22,506 nucleotides of DNA from Mageeibacillus sp. UBA3781 (GCA_002368805.1 DFFH01000093.1:1-22506); one strand, 5' to 3'. Numbered from the stretch's first letter, positions 1-7,741 are shown. Notes: generated by a model not told the origin, from the letters alone. Translations and numbers: made by a program.

Positions 1-1085
1 AGTTCAAAACGCTTGGTCTCCGGTGTTTTTGCATAGGCAGGAATACGGATAACGGCAGAACGGTTACTCATCGCGTAGCCGATCGTGACCGGTGCCTCGT
101 AGCCAGGGATCAGACGCTTATAGGAATTGGTCGAAGGATTCGTGATCGCGCAGATGGATCTGGCGTGCTTCAGCAGTCCGCCCATGAAGAAGTGGGCCGT
201 CTCACTTAACTGCGCATAGCCGTCCTTATCGTAAAAGACCGGTTTTCCATCCTTGAGGAGCAGCATATGCACGTGCATGCCGGATCCGGCTTCTTCTGCC
301 AGCGGCTTAGGCATAAAGGTCGCGGTCGCGCCCTCGAGCATCGCTTCGTTTTTAATAACATACTTCGCGGACATCGTGTCATCTGCGAGTTTCAGCATAT
401 CGCCGAGCTCGACTTCGATCTCCATCTGGCCGGAACCACCGACCTCCGGATGGTGGTACTTGACCCCGATGCCCCACTCCTTCATGGACAGGCACATCGA
501 GCTTCGGAGGTCATTTCGGATATCCGTCGGGAGGCTGTTGTGGTAGCCCGCACCCGGCATGACCTGGAAGCCGTTGTTATTCGTATCATCGCCGGAAGCA
601 TAGTGTGCCTGCGATGTGTAAACGCTCGCGGACATATCGTAGTAGTTCGTCTTATAGCGGACGTCATCGAAGATGTAGAACTCGTACTCCGGTCCGATGA
701 TCATTTGATCTGCGACACCGGTCTCTTTCATATACTCGAGTGCGCGGATCGCGACATTTCTCGGATACTGGTCGAAAGGTTTGTTTTCGGGAAGTGCGAT
801 GACCTTTACATCACCGATCATTGAAAGTGTCGGCACGCCGCAGTAGCGGTCAACGACAGCAGAATCCAGAACGGGAATGAATACCATGTCACTGTTTTCT
901 ACAGGTGCATACCCGTAGTTACTTCCGTCAAAACCGATACCCTGCTGCATCGTACTCTCGGTAAGTCTCTCTGCCGGGATCGAAAGATGTCTCCATCTTC
1001 CGTCGATATCGGTAAGCTTAAAATCGATCATCTCGATACCCATCTCGCTGATGATCTTCTGAATGTCCTCTAACGTCTTTGCCAT
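1..1085 (-). CDS. glnA: Glutamine synthetase type I, partial (C-terminus beyond the left edge)
   Basis: Makes glutamine from glutamate, ammonia and ATP in the cytoplasm. The frame is open from the ATG at 1085 to base 1, giving about 361 residues of a protein usually near 440-450. Visible family motifs are GPEYEFYIFDD (glutamate/metal site), HHPEVGGSGQMEIEV, GSGMHVHM, the ATP/glutamate segment NPSTNSYKRLIPGYEAPV, and NRSAVIRIPAY. An in-frame ATG at 1091 lies only 3 bases from the AGGAGG at 1095-1100, whereas the ATG at 1085 has 9-base spacing, so I chose 1085. It lies 67 bases downstream of the macrodomain gene. I saw no convincing GlnR-type operator or terminator in that gap. The C-terminal region, including any adenylylation site, is outside the window. 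Confidence 0.96.
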   Translation of the reverse strand, partial: MAKTLEDIQKIISEMGIEMIDFKLTDIDGRWRHLSIPAERLTESTMQQGIGFDGSNYGYAPVENSDMVFIPVLDSAVVDRYCGVPTLSMIGDVKVIALPENKPFDQYPRNVAIRALEYMKETGVADQMIIGPEYEFYIFDDVRYKTNYYDMSASVYTSQAHYASGDDTNNNGFQVMPGAGYHNSLPTDIRNDLRSSMCLSMKEWGIGVKYHHPEVGGSGQMEIEVELGDMLKLADDTMSAKYVIKNEAMLEGATATFMPKPLAEEAGSGMHVHMLLLKDGKPVFYDKDGYAQLSETAHFFMGGLLKHARSICAITNPSTNSYKRLIPGYEAPVTIGYAMSNRSAVIRIPAYAKTPETKRFE

Positions 1086-1152
1086 GGTCATTCTCCTCCT
1101 GGTATTAAGTTTTATTTCACAGACCGGATCTTCTTCCGGCCGGTATTTCTTT

Positions 1153-2337
1153 TTATGCGCCGAGCAGATTCTGGTCAAATGCGAAAAGCGCCTCATTGAT
1201 GCGGTACATATCGTAGTTTTTGTTCCGGATGAAATACTCGACGATCACGTCCGCCTTATTCGAATGCGACAGCGCAAATCCCGCTTTCCTTAAGAACGCT
1301 TCGGTCTCGGGAAGATCCAGTTCCAGTGCGACCGCAAATGCCAGCACCGTCTGCTTGCTCGGGCGGTAATTGATGTCAGACCTGATCTTCGAGAAAAGCT
1401 TCCTGTCGATATTCGCTTTCTTATAGCATTCGGAATCCTTCATGCCCTTACTGTCGATCATGCGAAGAAGCGCCTGGGAGAAACTCTCATCCAGATTCTT
1501 AAGTGCAGCCGCAAGATCATCCGGCGCGGATGCCTGTACCGGCACCTCCTTCGTCATGGCGGATGCGCAACACATCGCTTCCGCCTGCATACCCATCACA
1601 GGAAGATCTTTATCGAGAGCAGAAGCTTCCTCCATCACTTCCTGCGGCGCGGCCTCTTCATCAAGTACTTCTCTTGCCGCACTCTCACAGTTCGCCTTAG
1701 CAGTTCTTTTCGAGCGGGAAAAGATTGAACGGCGGGTTCCGGCGCCGGCGCTTCCTTCAAAAGCAGCAGTCTTTGCCATGTCGCCGAGAAGCGGAGCAGA
1801 GCGCGGCTCTTCCGCATACGTCTGGCGGAGATACCCGGAAATATCGGAATATAGATCTGTATCGAAGCGCAAACTGTCCCTGTCAAAGATCACGAGGATG
1901 ACGTCCATCTCATGGTCTTCCAGGAAAGCGCGGATCGTGCTTACTGCGACCTCCAGGGCCTGATCCTTCGGATAGCCATAGACGCCAGCGGAGATCATCG
2001 GAAATGCGACAGATTCACAGTTCTTTTCCGATGCTAAAGTAAGGGAATTTCTGTATGCGGAGCGGAGAAGATCCTCTTCGCCGTATCCGCCGCCCTGCCA
2101 GATCGGACCGACGGTATGGATGACATATTTTGCGGGAAGATCATAACCGAGCGTGACCTTTGCCTCACCGGTCTTACATCCGTGAAGGGTCCGGCATTCT
2201 TCGAGAAGACGCGGCCCGGCCGCACGGTGGATCGCGCCATCGACACCACCTCCGCCGAGAAGCGATGAGTTCGCCGCATTCACGATCGCATCCACCTGAA
2301 GTTTCGTGATATCACCTGAAACTATGCGAAAAGGCAT
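1153..2337 (-). CDS. Macrodomain protein with C-terminal HTH-like domain
   Basis: Residues 1 to about 172 are a macrodomain of the O-acetyl-ADP-ribose deacetylase type. It opens with a VSGDITKLQVDAIVNAANSSL motif, then GGGGVDGAIHRAAGP (ligand-binding and catalytic loop) and ISAGVYGYPKD. Such domains bind or hydrolyse ADP-ribose derivatives. Residues about 173-275 are a low-complexity Ala/Glu/Ser-rich linker. Residues about 276-394 form a helical domain (SFSQALLRMIDSKGMKDSECYKKANIDRKLFSKI in two parts, then PSKQTVLAFAVALELDL) that resembles the HTH-like C-terminal domain often joined to macrodomains in Clostridia. The start has AAGGAGGG upstream. It follows the 134-residue membrane protein gene by 36 bases and is probably cotranscribed with it. 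ADP-ribose signalling is an inference from the family. Confidence 0.88.
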   Translation of the reverse strand: MPFRIVSGDITKLQVDAIVNAANSSLLGGGGVDGAIHRAAGPRLLEECRTLHGCKTGEAKVTLGYDLPAKYVIHTVGPIWQGGGYGEEDLLRSAYRNSLTLASEKNCESVAFPMISAGVYGYPKDQALEVAVSTIRAFLEDHEMDVILVIFDRDSLRFDTDLYSDISGYLRQTYAEEPRSAPLLGDMAKTAAFEGSAGAGTRRSIFSRSKRTAKANCESAAREVLDEEAAPQEVMEEASALDKDLPVMGMQAEAMCCASAMTKEVPVQASAPDDLAAALKNLDESFSQALLRMIDSKGMKDSECYKKANIDRKLFSKIRSDINYRPSKQTVLAFAVALELDLPETEAFLRKAGFALSHSNKADVIVEYFIRNKNYDMYRINEALFAFDQNLLGA

Positions 2338-2373
2338 GACCCCGCTGCCCTCCTTCTACGTCTGCTTTTTTTA

Positions 2374-2778
2374 TTATACATCGTGGAAAGATCTCGGGAA
2401 AGCAGAAGGATCTCTTCTCTTCGGAGCACTCGCAGAAGCCGCCGGAATCTGTTCTTTCGGGATCGGGCTCTCCGAAGGAACCGTGTCCTGACCTGAAGGC
2501 TGTACCTTGGAAGGCTTCGGTTTCTGGATCAGTTCTTTACCTTTCGGTGCGAGAGCAGCCGTTGGTTTTTGAAATCTGCCCGAACCAATATAGGTTTTCC
2601 CCACCGAGCTGTTCTTAAGTCTTTCATCACTTGTAAAATTCACTCTGGCAGAATAGTAACTGGCATCTGCGTGATAGTCACCGTAATTGTTTGAACGATT
2701 GAGTACCGTAGAAGCGATCCAGAATGCCAGACCGAATCCGAAAGCACACGCGAATATGAAAGCTAAAAATTCGATCAT
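2374..2778 (-). CDS. Small one-span membrane protein (second copy of cassette partner)
   Basis: No named family recognised. The 134-residue product has an N-terminal hydrophobic segment (residues about 3-26), then a hydrophilic, Pro/Lys/Ser-rich tail. The stretch GDYHADASYYSARVNF and the following SDERLKN align with GDSHADPRFF and TDRTENL in the 97-residue protein at 4055-4339, so the two are paralogues with different tail lengths. It begins 4 bases after the stop of the double-zinc-ribbon gene, with AGGAG 7 bases before the ATG, so the pair is almost certainly translated from one mRNA. A role as accessory subunit of the zinc-ribbon membrane protein is inferred only from the repeated pairing. 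Confidence 0.8.
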   Translation of the reverse strand: MIEFLAFIFACAFGFGLAFWIASTVLNRSNNYGDYHADASYYSARVNFTSDERLKNSSVGKTYIGSGRFQKPTAALAPKGKELIQKPKPSKVQPSGQDTVPSESPIPKEQIPAASASAPKRRDPSAFPRSFHDV

Positions 2779-2782
2779 CGTC

Positions 2783-4024
2783 TTACTCCTGTCTCTTCTT
2801 TACAAAGTTAAATGTTTTACTTGACTGTGTCAGCTCGATCTGTTTGATCACTCTTTTCATCTTTCTGGCCCCTGTAGTAAACAGCGTGATGATACCTGCT
2901 GCAATCATTACAATGATCTTCCCTCTTCCGTCGTTTCTCGAGCTGCCATACCTTCTTCTCGTACCCATTGTCAGGAATGCCGTAAACATCCCCTTGAACA
3001 GGAAATAGGACAGAAATGTCAGCGCAATACCGATTCCGATCGTCATCGCCCAGAAAAGGGTTTTTCTCCAGGGAAGTCCGCAAACGACCTTGCCGGTCTG
3101 ACCGTTGACCAGAATGGTGTTATGTGTCCCCTCGTATGTAAAGGTGACGAACCACACCGGGAACATCGCGTACTTATAGTTGTTCAGGACCGCAGCAGTA
3201 TGCGATTCCGCTTCGATTTTAGGAGAAGAACCCCTTACTCCCGATAGCGCAGCTTCCGTGAAGATCTCTTTGGCGCGGTCTTCCGCTACCTTCCACATCT
3301 CGTCATATGTGATATCGGAAGCATTCGAATAGAATCCGAGAAGATAATCCTCATCAAAGGGGATCATGCCGGAAGAATTGAAAGGTTCCAGTCGTGCGGA
3401 ACTCTCATTGGAGAGGATCGCGCATCCGTCGACCGGGAAATTCTTCATGCAGAGATTCCCTCTTCTCCCCGTGTAGATCGTCTCGGAAGTTTTTCCCGAA
3501 GATACTGTGCTGGAGATAAGACAGGATCCCTCAAATTCCGTTTCCACGACCCAGTATGGAAGATAGATGCCGCGCACATCCTCCGGCTGGAAATTTTTGA
3601 TCTCTGTCGGAACAAAAAGGGAGTGCGCGATTTTCTCCCGTATCGCGTTGAGTGCCCGCTCTTTCGTTATGGAAAACGGGATAATGAGGTCCGGCATTTT
3701 CTCCTTCGAAACACGCGAGAAAACAACGTTCGGATTTCCACAGAAAACACACTTCGTGGATGCTTCGGATCCGTGGATCACGATTTCGCCGCCGCACTCA
3801 CTGCAGGTGTAGATGTAGTTCTCGAGATACTCCTCGACGATTTCTTCGTTATCCTCGCCATAGATCTCGCCACGGCTTCTGACACGTTCATCTTCCCTGT
3901 ACTTCTTTGCTTCGGATTCGACGTCTTCCGCTTTAAAAGTACTGCCGCACGAAGTGCACAGCATTTTTTTGACACCCGGATCGTAGATCAAGGCATGACT
4001 GCATTTCTTACATAGTGTGGCCAT
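2783..4024 (-). CDS. Double zinc-ribbon membrane protein (copy 2)
   Basis: The 413-residue product has two zinc ribbons: C5/C8/C23/C26 and C74/C77/C92/C95 (TCSECGGEIVIHGSE then KCVFCGNPNVVF). Between about 105 and 300 is a soluble domain containing IIPFSITKERA, YLPYWVVE and FPVWFVTF, followed by NGQTGKVVCGLPWRK and two membrane segments (about 315-340 and 365-386). The C-terminus (SSKTFNFVKKRQE) is basic. This is the TFIIB-type zinc-ribbon class commonly annotated in Firmicutes without function. It is closely similar along its length to the 414-residue gene just upstream (TFRFVKKRQG, the same PVWFVTF and NGQTGKVVCGLPWRK blocks). It is followed 4 bases later by its small membrane partner. The function is unknown. 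Confidence 0.88.
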   Translation of the reverse strand: MATLCKKCSHALIYDPGVKKMLCTSCGSTFKAEDVESEAKKYREDERVRSRGEIYGEDNEEIVEEYLENYIYTCSECGGEIVIHGSEASTKCVFCGNPNVVFSRVSKEKMPDLIIPFSITKERALNAIREKIAHSLFVPTEIKNFQPEDVRGIYLPYWVVETEFEGSCLISSTVSSGKTSETIYTGRRGNLCMKNFPVDGCAILSNESSARLEPFNSSGMIPFDEDYLLGFYSNASDITYDEMWKVAEDRAKEIFTEAALSGVRGSSPKIEAESHTAAVLNNYKYAMFPVWFVTFTYEGTHNTILVNGQTGKVVCGLPWRKTLFWAMTIGIGIALTFLSYFLFKGMFTAFLTMGTRRRYGSSRNDGRGKIIVMIAAGIITLFTTGARKMKRVIKQIELTQSSKTFNFVKKRQE

Positions 4025-4054
4025 CTTTTTTCCCCTCCTCCTTTAGTGTTCTTA

Positions 4055-4339
4055 TCACAGTTTCTCCGGACGTATTACCTGCGACTGATCCACCGGAGTG
4101 GTCGGGTAAAGTGCTTTTGCCGGAGCATGGGCGTTCAGATAATTCAGATGATCGGTCTCATGTATCCCGAGATTCTCCGTACGGTCGGTGATCGCGATAC
4201 CATTGGTAAAGAATCGCGGATCCGCATGGCTGTCACCGCTGATGTTCCGCTTGGCAAGAAGCGATGCCGCGATCAGACATGCCGCGCTGATTCCTGCGCA
4301 GATACCGATAACAATGACTAGTATCAATTGTGAATTCAT
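4055..4339 (-). CDS. Small one-span membrane protein (first copy of cassette partner)
   Basis: A short protein with one N-terminal membrane segment (LILVIVIGICAGISAACLIAASLL) and a soluble tail of about 60 residues. The motif GDSHADPRFF matches GDYHADASYY of the 134-residue paralogue at 2374-2778. Two starts are possible. A GTG at 4348 overlaps the upstream TGA stop as GTGA, which would allow coupled translation. The ATG at 4339 has AGGGGTGA about 6 bases upstream, and I prefer it. It lies between the two double-zinc-ribbon genes, 30 bases before the next one. No known family was recognised, and partnership with the zinc-ribbon protein is inferred from context. Confidence 0.75.
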   Translation of the reverse strand: MNSQLILVIVIGICAGISAACLIAASLLAKRNISGDSHADPRFFTNGIAITDRTENLGIHETDHLNYLNAHAPAKALYPTTPVDQSQVIRPEKL

Positions 4340-4344
4340 AAAAA

Positions 4345-5571
4345 TCACCCCTGTCTCTTTTTGACGAAACGGAAGGTCGTTTCAGATTGCGTCAGTTTCA
4401 GATTCTTCTTCACTTTACTTAATTTCGCATACGCGACAAACGGGAGGATCATGGAAAGGCACATCCCGATATCTCCGATGATCGCCGCCGGGTCATCCTT
4501 GGAGTGATACTCTCCGATCCCTTTCGACCCGCATGCTTTAATGATCGCATTCAGAAGAAAGATCGTCGCCACGCTGGCCAGAATACCGCTTACGATCGTC
4601 ACCGCCCAGAAGAGTTTCTTTCTCCACGGAAGACCGCAGACGACTTTACCTGTCTGGCCGTTGATCAGGATAGTGTGCGGCTGCCCGTCACAGCGGAAAG
4701 TCACGAACCACACCGGGAACATCGCATACTTGTAGTCACGCAGGATCGATGTCTCATGAAACTCCGCCACAACTTGCGGCGCGGAACCTGTTACATCATG
4801 AATGACCGACTTATCAAAGATCTCCTTGGCACGCTTCATCGTCGCCAGCTGTAGTTCATCATATGTAATATCCGATGAGTTCGAATAGAATCCCAGCAGG
4901 TAGTCCTCATCAAAAGGCTTCATCCTACTAAGGTCAAACGGTTCCAGACGGGTGCTGCTCTCATCGGAAAGGATCGTACAGCCATCTATCGGAAAATTAT
5001 GCATATGCATGTTTCCCGTCCGTCCGGAAAAGCGGTACTTGTATTTACCTGTGTTCTTGTTGCTCCTGACGACTGCCGTCTCCTCATGATTCGCGTTGAC
5101 GATCCAGTACGGAATATAGATCCCGCGGACATCTTCCGGGGTAAAGTTCTTCACTTCTTTCGGAGCAAATACCGCCTTCGAGACGACCTGGTTGACTACG
5201 GACAGTGCCTGTTCTTTCGTGATTGCAAACGGGATGATATAGTCCGGTTTCTTCTCCTTCGTCATGCGGGAAAAAACGACATTCGGATTTCCGCAGTAGA
5301 TGCACTTTGACGAAGATTCGGAACCATGGATCACGATCTCACCGCCGCACTCGCTGCAGGTATAGACATAGCATTCCAGAAAGTCTTCGATAACCTCATC
5401 GTCCCCGTACACTTCTCCCCGGGTCAGAACACGCTCGTTCTCTCTGTACTTCTTCGCCTCGGATTCCACTTCTTCCGCAAAGAAAGCACTTCCACAGTAC
5501 ATGCAGTGCATCTTCTGGATCGCAGGATCAAAGACCAGCGCATGATTGCAGTTTTTACAAAGTGTTGCCAT
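4345..5571 (-). CDS. Double zinc-ribbon membrane protein (copy 1)
   Basis: Paralogue of the gene at 2783-4024 with the same architecture. Counted from MATLCKN, it has zinc ribbons C5/C8/C23/C26 and a second CxxC pair (TCSECGGEIVIHGSE, then KCIYCGNPNVVF). A soluble domain with IPYWIVNA and FPVWFVTF follows, then NGQTGKVVCGLPWRKK, two membrane segments and a basic tail ending in FVKKRQG. A GTG at 5589 would extend it by six residues, but that stretch contains the Shine-Dalgarno AAGGAG itself, which sits 8 bases before the ATG at 5571, so 5571 is the likely start. It heads a tandemly duplicated two-gene cassette. A TATAAT box lies upstream in the 5590-5780 gap. The molecular function is unknown. 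Confidence 0.88.
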   Translation of the reverse strand: MATLCKNCNHALVFDPAIQKMHCMYCGSAFFAEEVESEAKKYRENERVLTRGEVYGDDEVIEDFLECYVYTCSECGGEIVIHGSESSSKCIYCGNPNVVFSRMTKEKKPDYIIPFAITKEQALSVVNQVVSKAVFAPKEVKNFTPEDVRGIYIPYWIVNANHEETAVVRSNKNTGKYKYRFSGRTGNMHMHNFPIDGCTILSDESSTRLEPFDLSRMKPFDEDYLLGFYSNSSDITYDELQLATMKRAKEIFDKSVIHDVTGSAPQVVAEFHETSILRDYKYAMFPVWFVTFRCDGQPHTILINGQTGKVVCGLPWRKKLFWAVTIVSGILASVATIFLLNAIIKACGSKGIGEYHSKDDPAAIIGDIGMCLSMILPFVAYAKLSKVKKNLKLTQSETTFRFVKKRQG

Positions 5572-5779
5572 TTCCCTTGCTCCTTTCACAAGCAGGGTAC
5601 ATCAAATAAAGAGCTGATTAAAAACCACTCCGATGTCCCCCGAACAAATATCATTATAACTTTACTATTTACTAAAATCGAGAACTCCCGGTCCTAAATA
5701 CGATCATCTATTTGCAGCGCCATCTGCAAAAAGAAGAGAAAACAAAAAAGCTCCTGGCGGTGAGCCTCCCGAAAGAAAA
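5572..5779 (-). promoter_or_regulatory. Gap upstream of the zinc-ribbon cassette, possible -10 box
   Basis: No gene is seen here. On the minus strand a TATAAT follows AAAGT at about 5655-5660, roughly 85 bases before the ATG at 5571, with no good -35 element. A perfect 7-base hairpin (TTTGCAG/CTGCAAA) lies at 5711-5717 and 5724-5730. A weak GCTC/GAGC hairpin at 5750-5765 is followed on the minus strand by a TTTTTTGTTTT run and may be a backup terminator for paaK. Confidence 0.4.
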
Positions 5780-5920
5780 GTTTCAAGAAGTAATTCGCGT
5801 AAATAAGCAAAGAGAAAGGGAACTCTCTGAGCGGCGAGTTTTGCGTCAGCAAACTGTTTGAGTCGCAAAGAGATGTTCCCTTTCTCTTACTATTCTGTTT
5901 TATGAATTACTTCTTGAAAC
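5780..5920 (-). terminator. Large palindromic terminator at the paaK 3' end
   Basis: Three nested inverted repeats. The outer arms are GTTTCAAGAAGTAATTC at 5780-5796 and its exact complement at 5904-5920 (17/17). The right arm contains the paaK stop codon (5907-5909) and 11 coding bases. The middle stem is AGAGAAAGGGAAC at 5811-5823 against 5875-5887 (13/13), continuing as TCTCT/AGAGA past one bulged base. The apical part is the 32-base core also found in the terminator after the EF-G-like gene. On the minus strand the stem is followed by a T-rich stretch (TTGCTTATTT), consistent with intrinsic termination of paaK mRNA. Confidence 0.8.
5833..5864. repeat. 32-base hairpin core repeat, copy A
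   Basis: The core begins GGCGAGTTTTGCGTCAGC and ends AAACTGTTTGAGTC. It matches copy B at 14526-14557 in 30 of 32 positions. It is flanked by a 5-base stem GCGGC/GTCGC (5831-5835 with 5862-5866) and contains TTTGC/GCAAA. It forms the apical loop of the paaK terminator. Confidence 0.85.
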
Positions 5921-7229
5921 GCTCGTCGATGACTCGCTTCATCTTTCCCTCGGATCTCGGAAGTGATCTCGGCTCGCAGAGCTTGATCTTCGCGTGGATA
6001 CCTGTCATGGATGCGATCTCGCCTTCCAGCATTCTCTCTGTCTTTTCGATCTCACGGATGGAGTCGGAGAAGAACGAAGGTGTCATCTCGACCTTGACGG
6101 TCATTCTGTCGAGGTTCTGTGCACGATCGAGATAGATCATGTAGTGCGGCTCGACTTCACTGTGCGCAAGAAGCACAGCTTCGATCTGGGACGGGAATAC
6201 GTTTACACCGCGGATGATCATCATGTCATCGGCACGTCCTGTTACCTTCTCGATCTTCGGTGTGGTACGTCCGCACTCACACTTACCGTGGTAAAGACGT
6301 GTCAGGTCATGTGTGTTGTAACGGAGAAGCGGTACACCTTCCTTCGAGATAGAAGAGAATACCAGTTCACCGAGCTGTCCGTCCGGAAGAGGCTCGCCTG
6401 TCTCCGGATCTACGATCTCCGGAATGAAGTGGTCTGCCTCGATGTGGATCAGGTCGGACTTGTCGCAGGAGCATCCTACACCCGGTCCGCAGATCTCTGT
6501 CAGACCATAAATGTCGAAAGCACGAAGACCGAGTTTTTCTTCGATCTGATCTCTCATCTCGATCGTCCATGCCTCTGCGCCGAAGATACCGCAGCGCAGG
6601 TTCAGTTCACTCTTGTCGATGCCGGCTGCTTCGAGCTGGTCAGCAATATGCAGCGCATATGTCGGCGTGCACATCAGGACTTCCGGTTTCCACTCACGGA
6701 GGATCGTGATCTGTCTTGCCGTGTTACCGCCGGATACCGGGATCGCTGTCGCACCGAGTTTCGCACAAGCGAAGTGCGGGCCAAGACCTCCGGTGAAGAG
6801 TCCGTAACCATACGCAATATGTACGAGGTCGCCCTTCTGTACACCGGATCTTGCCATCGCACGGCAGAGAACGGAGTTCCAGAGCTCGACGTCATTTGCT
6901 GTATAACCGACGACCTTCATCTTACCGGTCGTACCGGAAGATGCATGTACTCGAACAAGCTCCTGTCTCGGTACTGCCAGAGTTCCGAACGGATAGTTAT
7001 CTCTGAAATCAAATTTATCAGTGAAAGGGAGTTTCGGAAGATCCGCGACGCTCTTGATGTCGCCGGGCTCAACACCCTTTTCTTCCATGCGCTTTCTGTA
7101 GTACGGTACATGTTCCCACATGCGGTTCACGCACTTGATCAGGCGCTCGCTCTGCACCTTTGCGCGCTCATCATCCGACATGCACTCGGCTTTAGGATCG
7201 TAGATCCAGGAGTTCACTTCTCTTCTCAT
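5907..7229 (-). CDS. paaK: Phenylacetate-CoA ligase
   Basis: An adenylate-forming enzyme that activates phenylacetate (or a related aryl acetate) to its CoA thioester using ATP. The 440-residue length is standard for the family. Visible motifs are the P-loop-like SSGTTGK at residues 97-103, YGYGLFTGGLGPHF, the aryl-CoA ligase motif YGLTEICGPGVG, and the C-terminal GRADDMMIIRGVNVFPSQIE hinge. Cysteines CSC and CEC suggest a structural metal site, which is an inference. In anaerobic Clostridia such enzymes are linked to aromatic amino acid fermentation through aryl pyruvates. The gene is alone behind a strong promoter and a T-box leader, so expression probably rises when a cognate tRNA is uncharged. 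Its last codons and stop form part of a large palindromic terminator. Confidence 0.95.
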   Translation of the reverse strand: MRREVNSWIYDPKAECMSDDERAKVQSERLIKCVNRMWEHVPYYRKRMEEKGVEPGDIKSVADLPKLPFTDKFDFRDNYPFGTLAVPRQELVRVHASSGTTGKMKVVGYTANDVELWNSVLCRAMARSGVQKGDLVHIAYGYGLFTGGLGPHFACAKLGATAIPVSGGNTARQITILREWKPEVLMCTPTYALHIADQLEAAGIDKSELNLRCGIFGAEAWTIEMRDQIEEKLGLRAFDIYGLTEICGPGVGCSCDKSDLIHIEADHFIPEIVDPETGEPLPDGQLGELVFSSISKEGVPLLRYNTHDLTRLYHGKCECGRTTPKIEKVTGRADDMMIIRGVNVFPSQIEAVLLAHSEVEPHYMIYLDRAQNLDRMTVKVEMTPSFFSDSIREIEKTERMLEGEIASMTGIHAKIKLCEPRSLPRSEGKMKRVIDERFKK

Positions 7230-7264
7230 TTTTCATACCTGCCTTTCGCATCGCTGACGGCAAC

Positions 7265-7570
7265 AAAAAGTCCCATTGCCGTCTATCCAACAGCAATGGG
7301 ACGAAATATCATATCTCGCGGTACCACCCATTTTCGAGTCTTTCCTTCTTGAAAAGCACTCGCGCTCGTCAGGACCTATCAGTCCCTGCCCCAGGTAACG
7401 GCGGGCTCATCCGTATCCACCTACTTACAGGAAACACCTGCGTTCTGCAGATCTGCTCGGGAGGGAACTTCGACTGATCTTCTTTCGTATGCAGGCTCTC
7501 AATTCTTCCGCCCGCACGCCCTGTACGACCTCTGACCGCTACTCTTCTCCGTCAGCGCATTTTTCTGATA
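7265..7570 (-). ncRNA. T-box leader of paaK
   Basis: The minus strand carries the diagnostic T-box sequence TGGGTGGTACCGCG at 7330-7317, in which the bulge binds the tRNA acceptor end. A terminator follows: stem GTCCCATTGC (7302-7293) and GCAATGGGAC (7279-7270), then TTTTTGTT. Near the 5' end GGAGAAGAGTAG resembles the K-turn region of Stem I, closed by CTGA/TCAG. The span of about 300 bases is typical. I could not fix the specifier codon. A TAC (Tyr) at 7489-7487 is one candidate, but it may be base-paired. Uncharged tRNA would stabilise the antiterminator and allow paaK transcription. Confidence 0.92.
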
Positions 7571-7575
7571 CACAG

Positions 7576-7604
7576 ATTATTGCGCGAAATATGGGCGCTG
7601 TCAA
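7576..7604 (-). promoter_or_regulatory. Promoter of the T-box/paaK unit
   Basis: TTGACA at 7604-7599 and AATAAT at 7581-7576, with a 17-base spacer. This is a near-consensus housekeeping promoter. Transcription would start near 7569, just before the T-box Stem I. Confidence 0.75.
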
Positions 7605-7659
7605 GATTTTTCTACGCGGACGGTTACTTCGCGGCTATATTTTTCTCTTTTCCCGCATA

Positions 7660-7690
7660 CGGAAAAAGGAGATGCCGTTTCGGCATCTCC
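7660..7690 (-). terminator. Intrinsic terminator of the PadR/DUF1700 operon
   Basis: A perfect 10-base stem GGAGATGCCG (7668-7677) and CGGCATCTCC (7681-7690) with a 3-base loop. On the minus strand TTTTT follows directly. It lies about 50 bases after the stop of the last operon gene. Confidence 0.88.
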
Positions 7691-7741
7691 TCCCCCATTC
7701 AGTTTCTTTTTCCGACTTTACCTTCGGTTATGTGGAAGCAG

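Noticed and set aside
1101..1152. Inverted GCCGGA/TCCGGT hairpin before glnA as a terminator of the macrodomain gene.
   Set aside because: The order and strand do not give a T tract after the stem, and the stem is only about 6 pairs.
4340..4348. GTG start for the 97-residue protein at 4348.
   Set aside because: It is possible through GTGA coupling, but the ATG at 4339 has a better-spaced AGGGGTGA. Kept only as an alternative.
5994..7352. A 452-residue plus-strand open frame.
   Set aside because: It is antisense to paaK and runs into the T-box leader. The product is Cys/His-rich without any recognisable fold.
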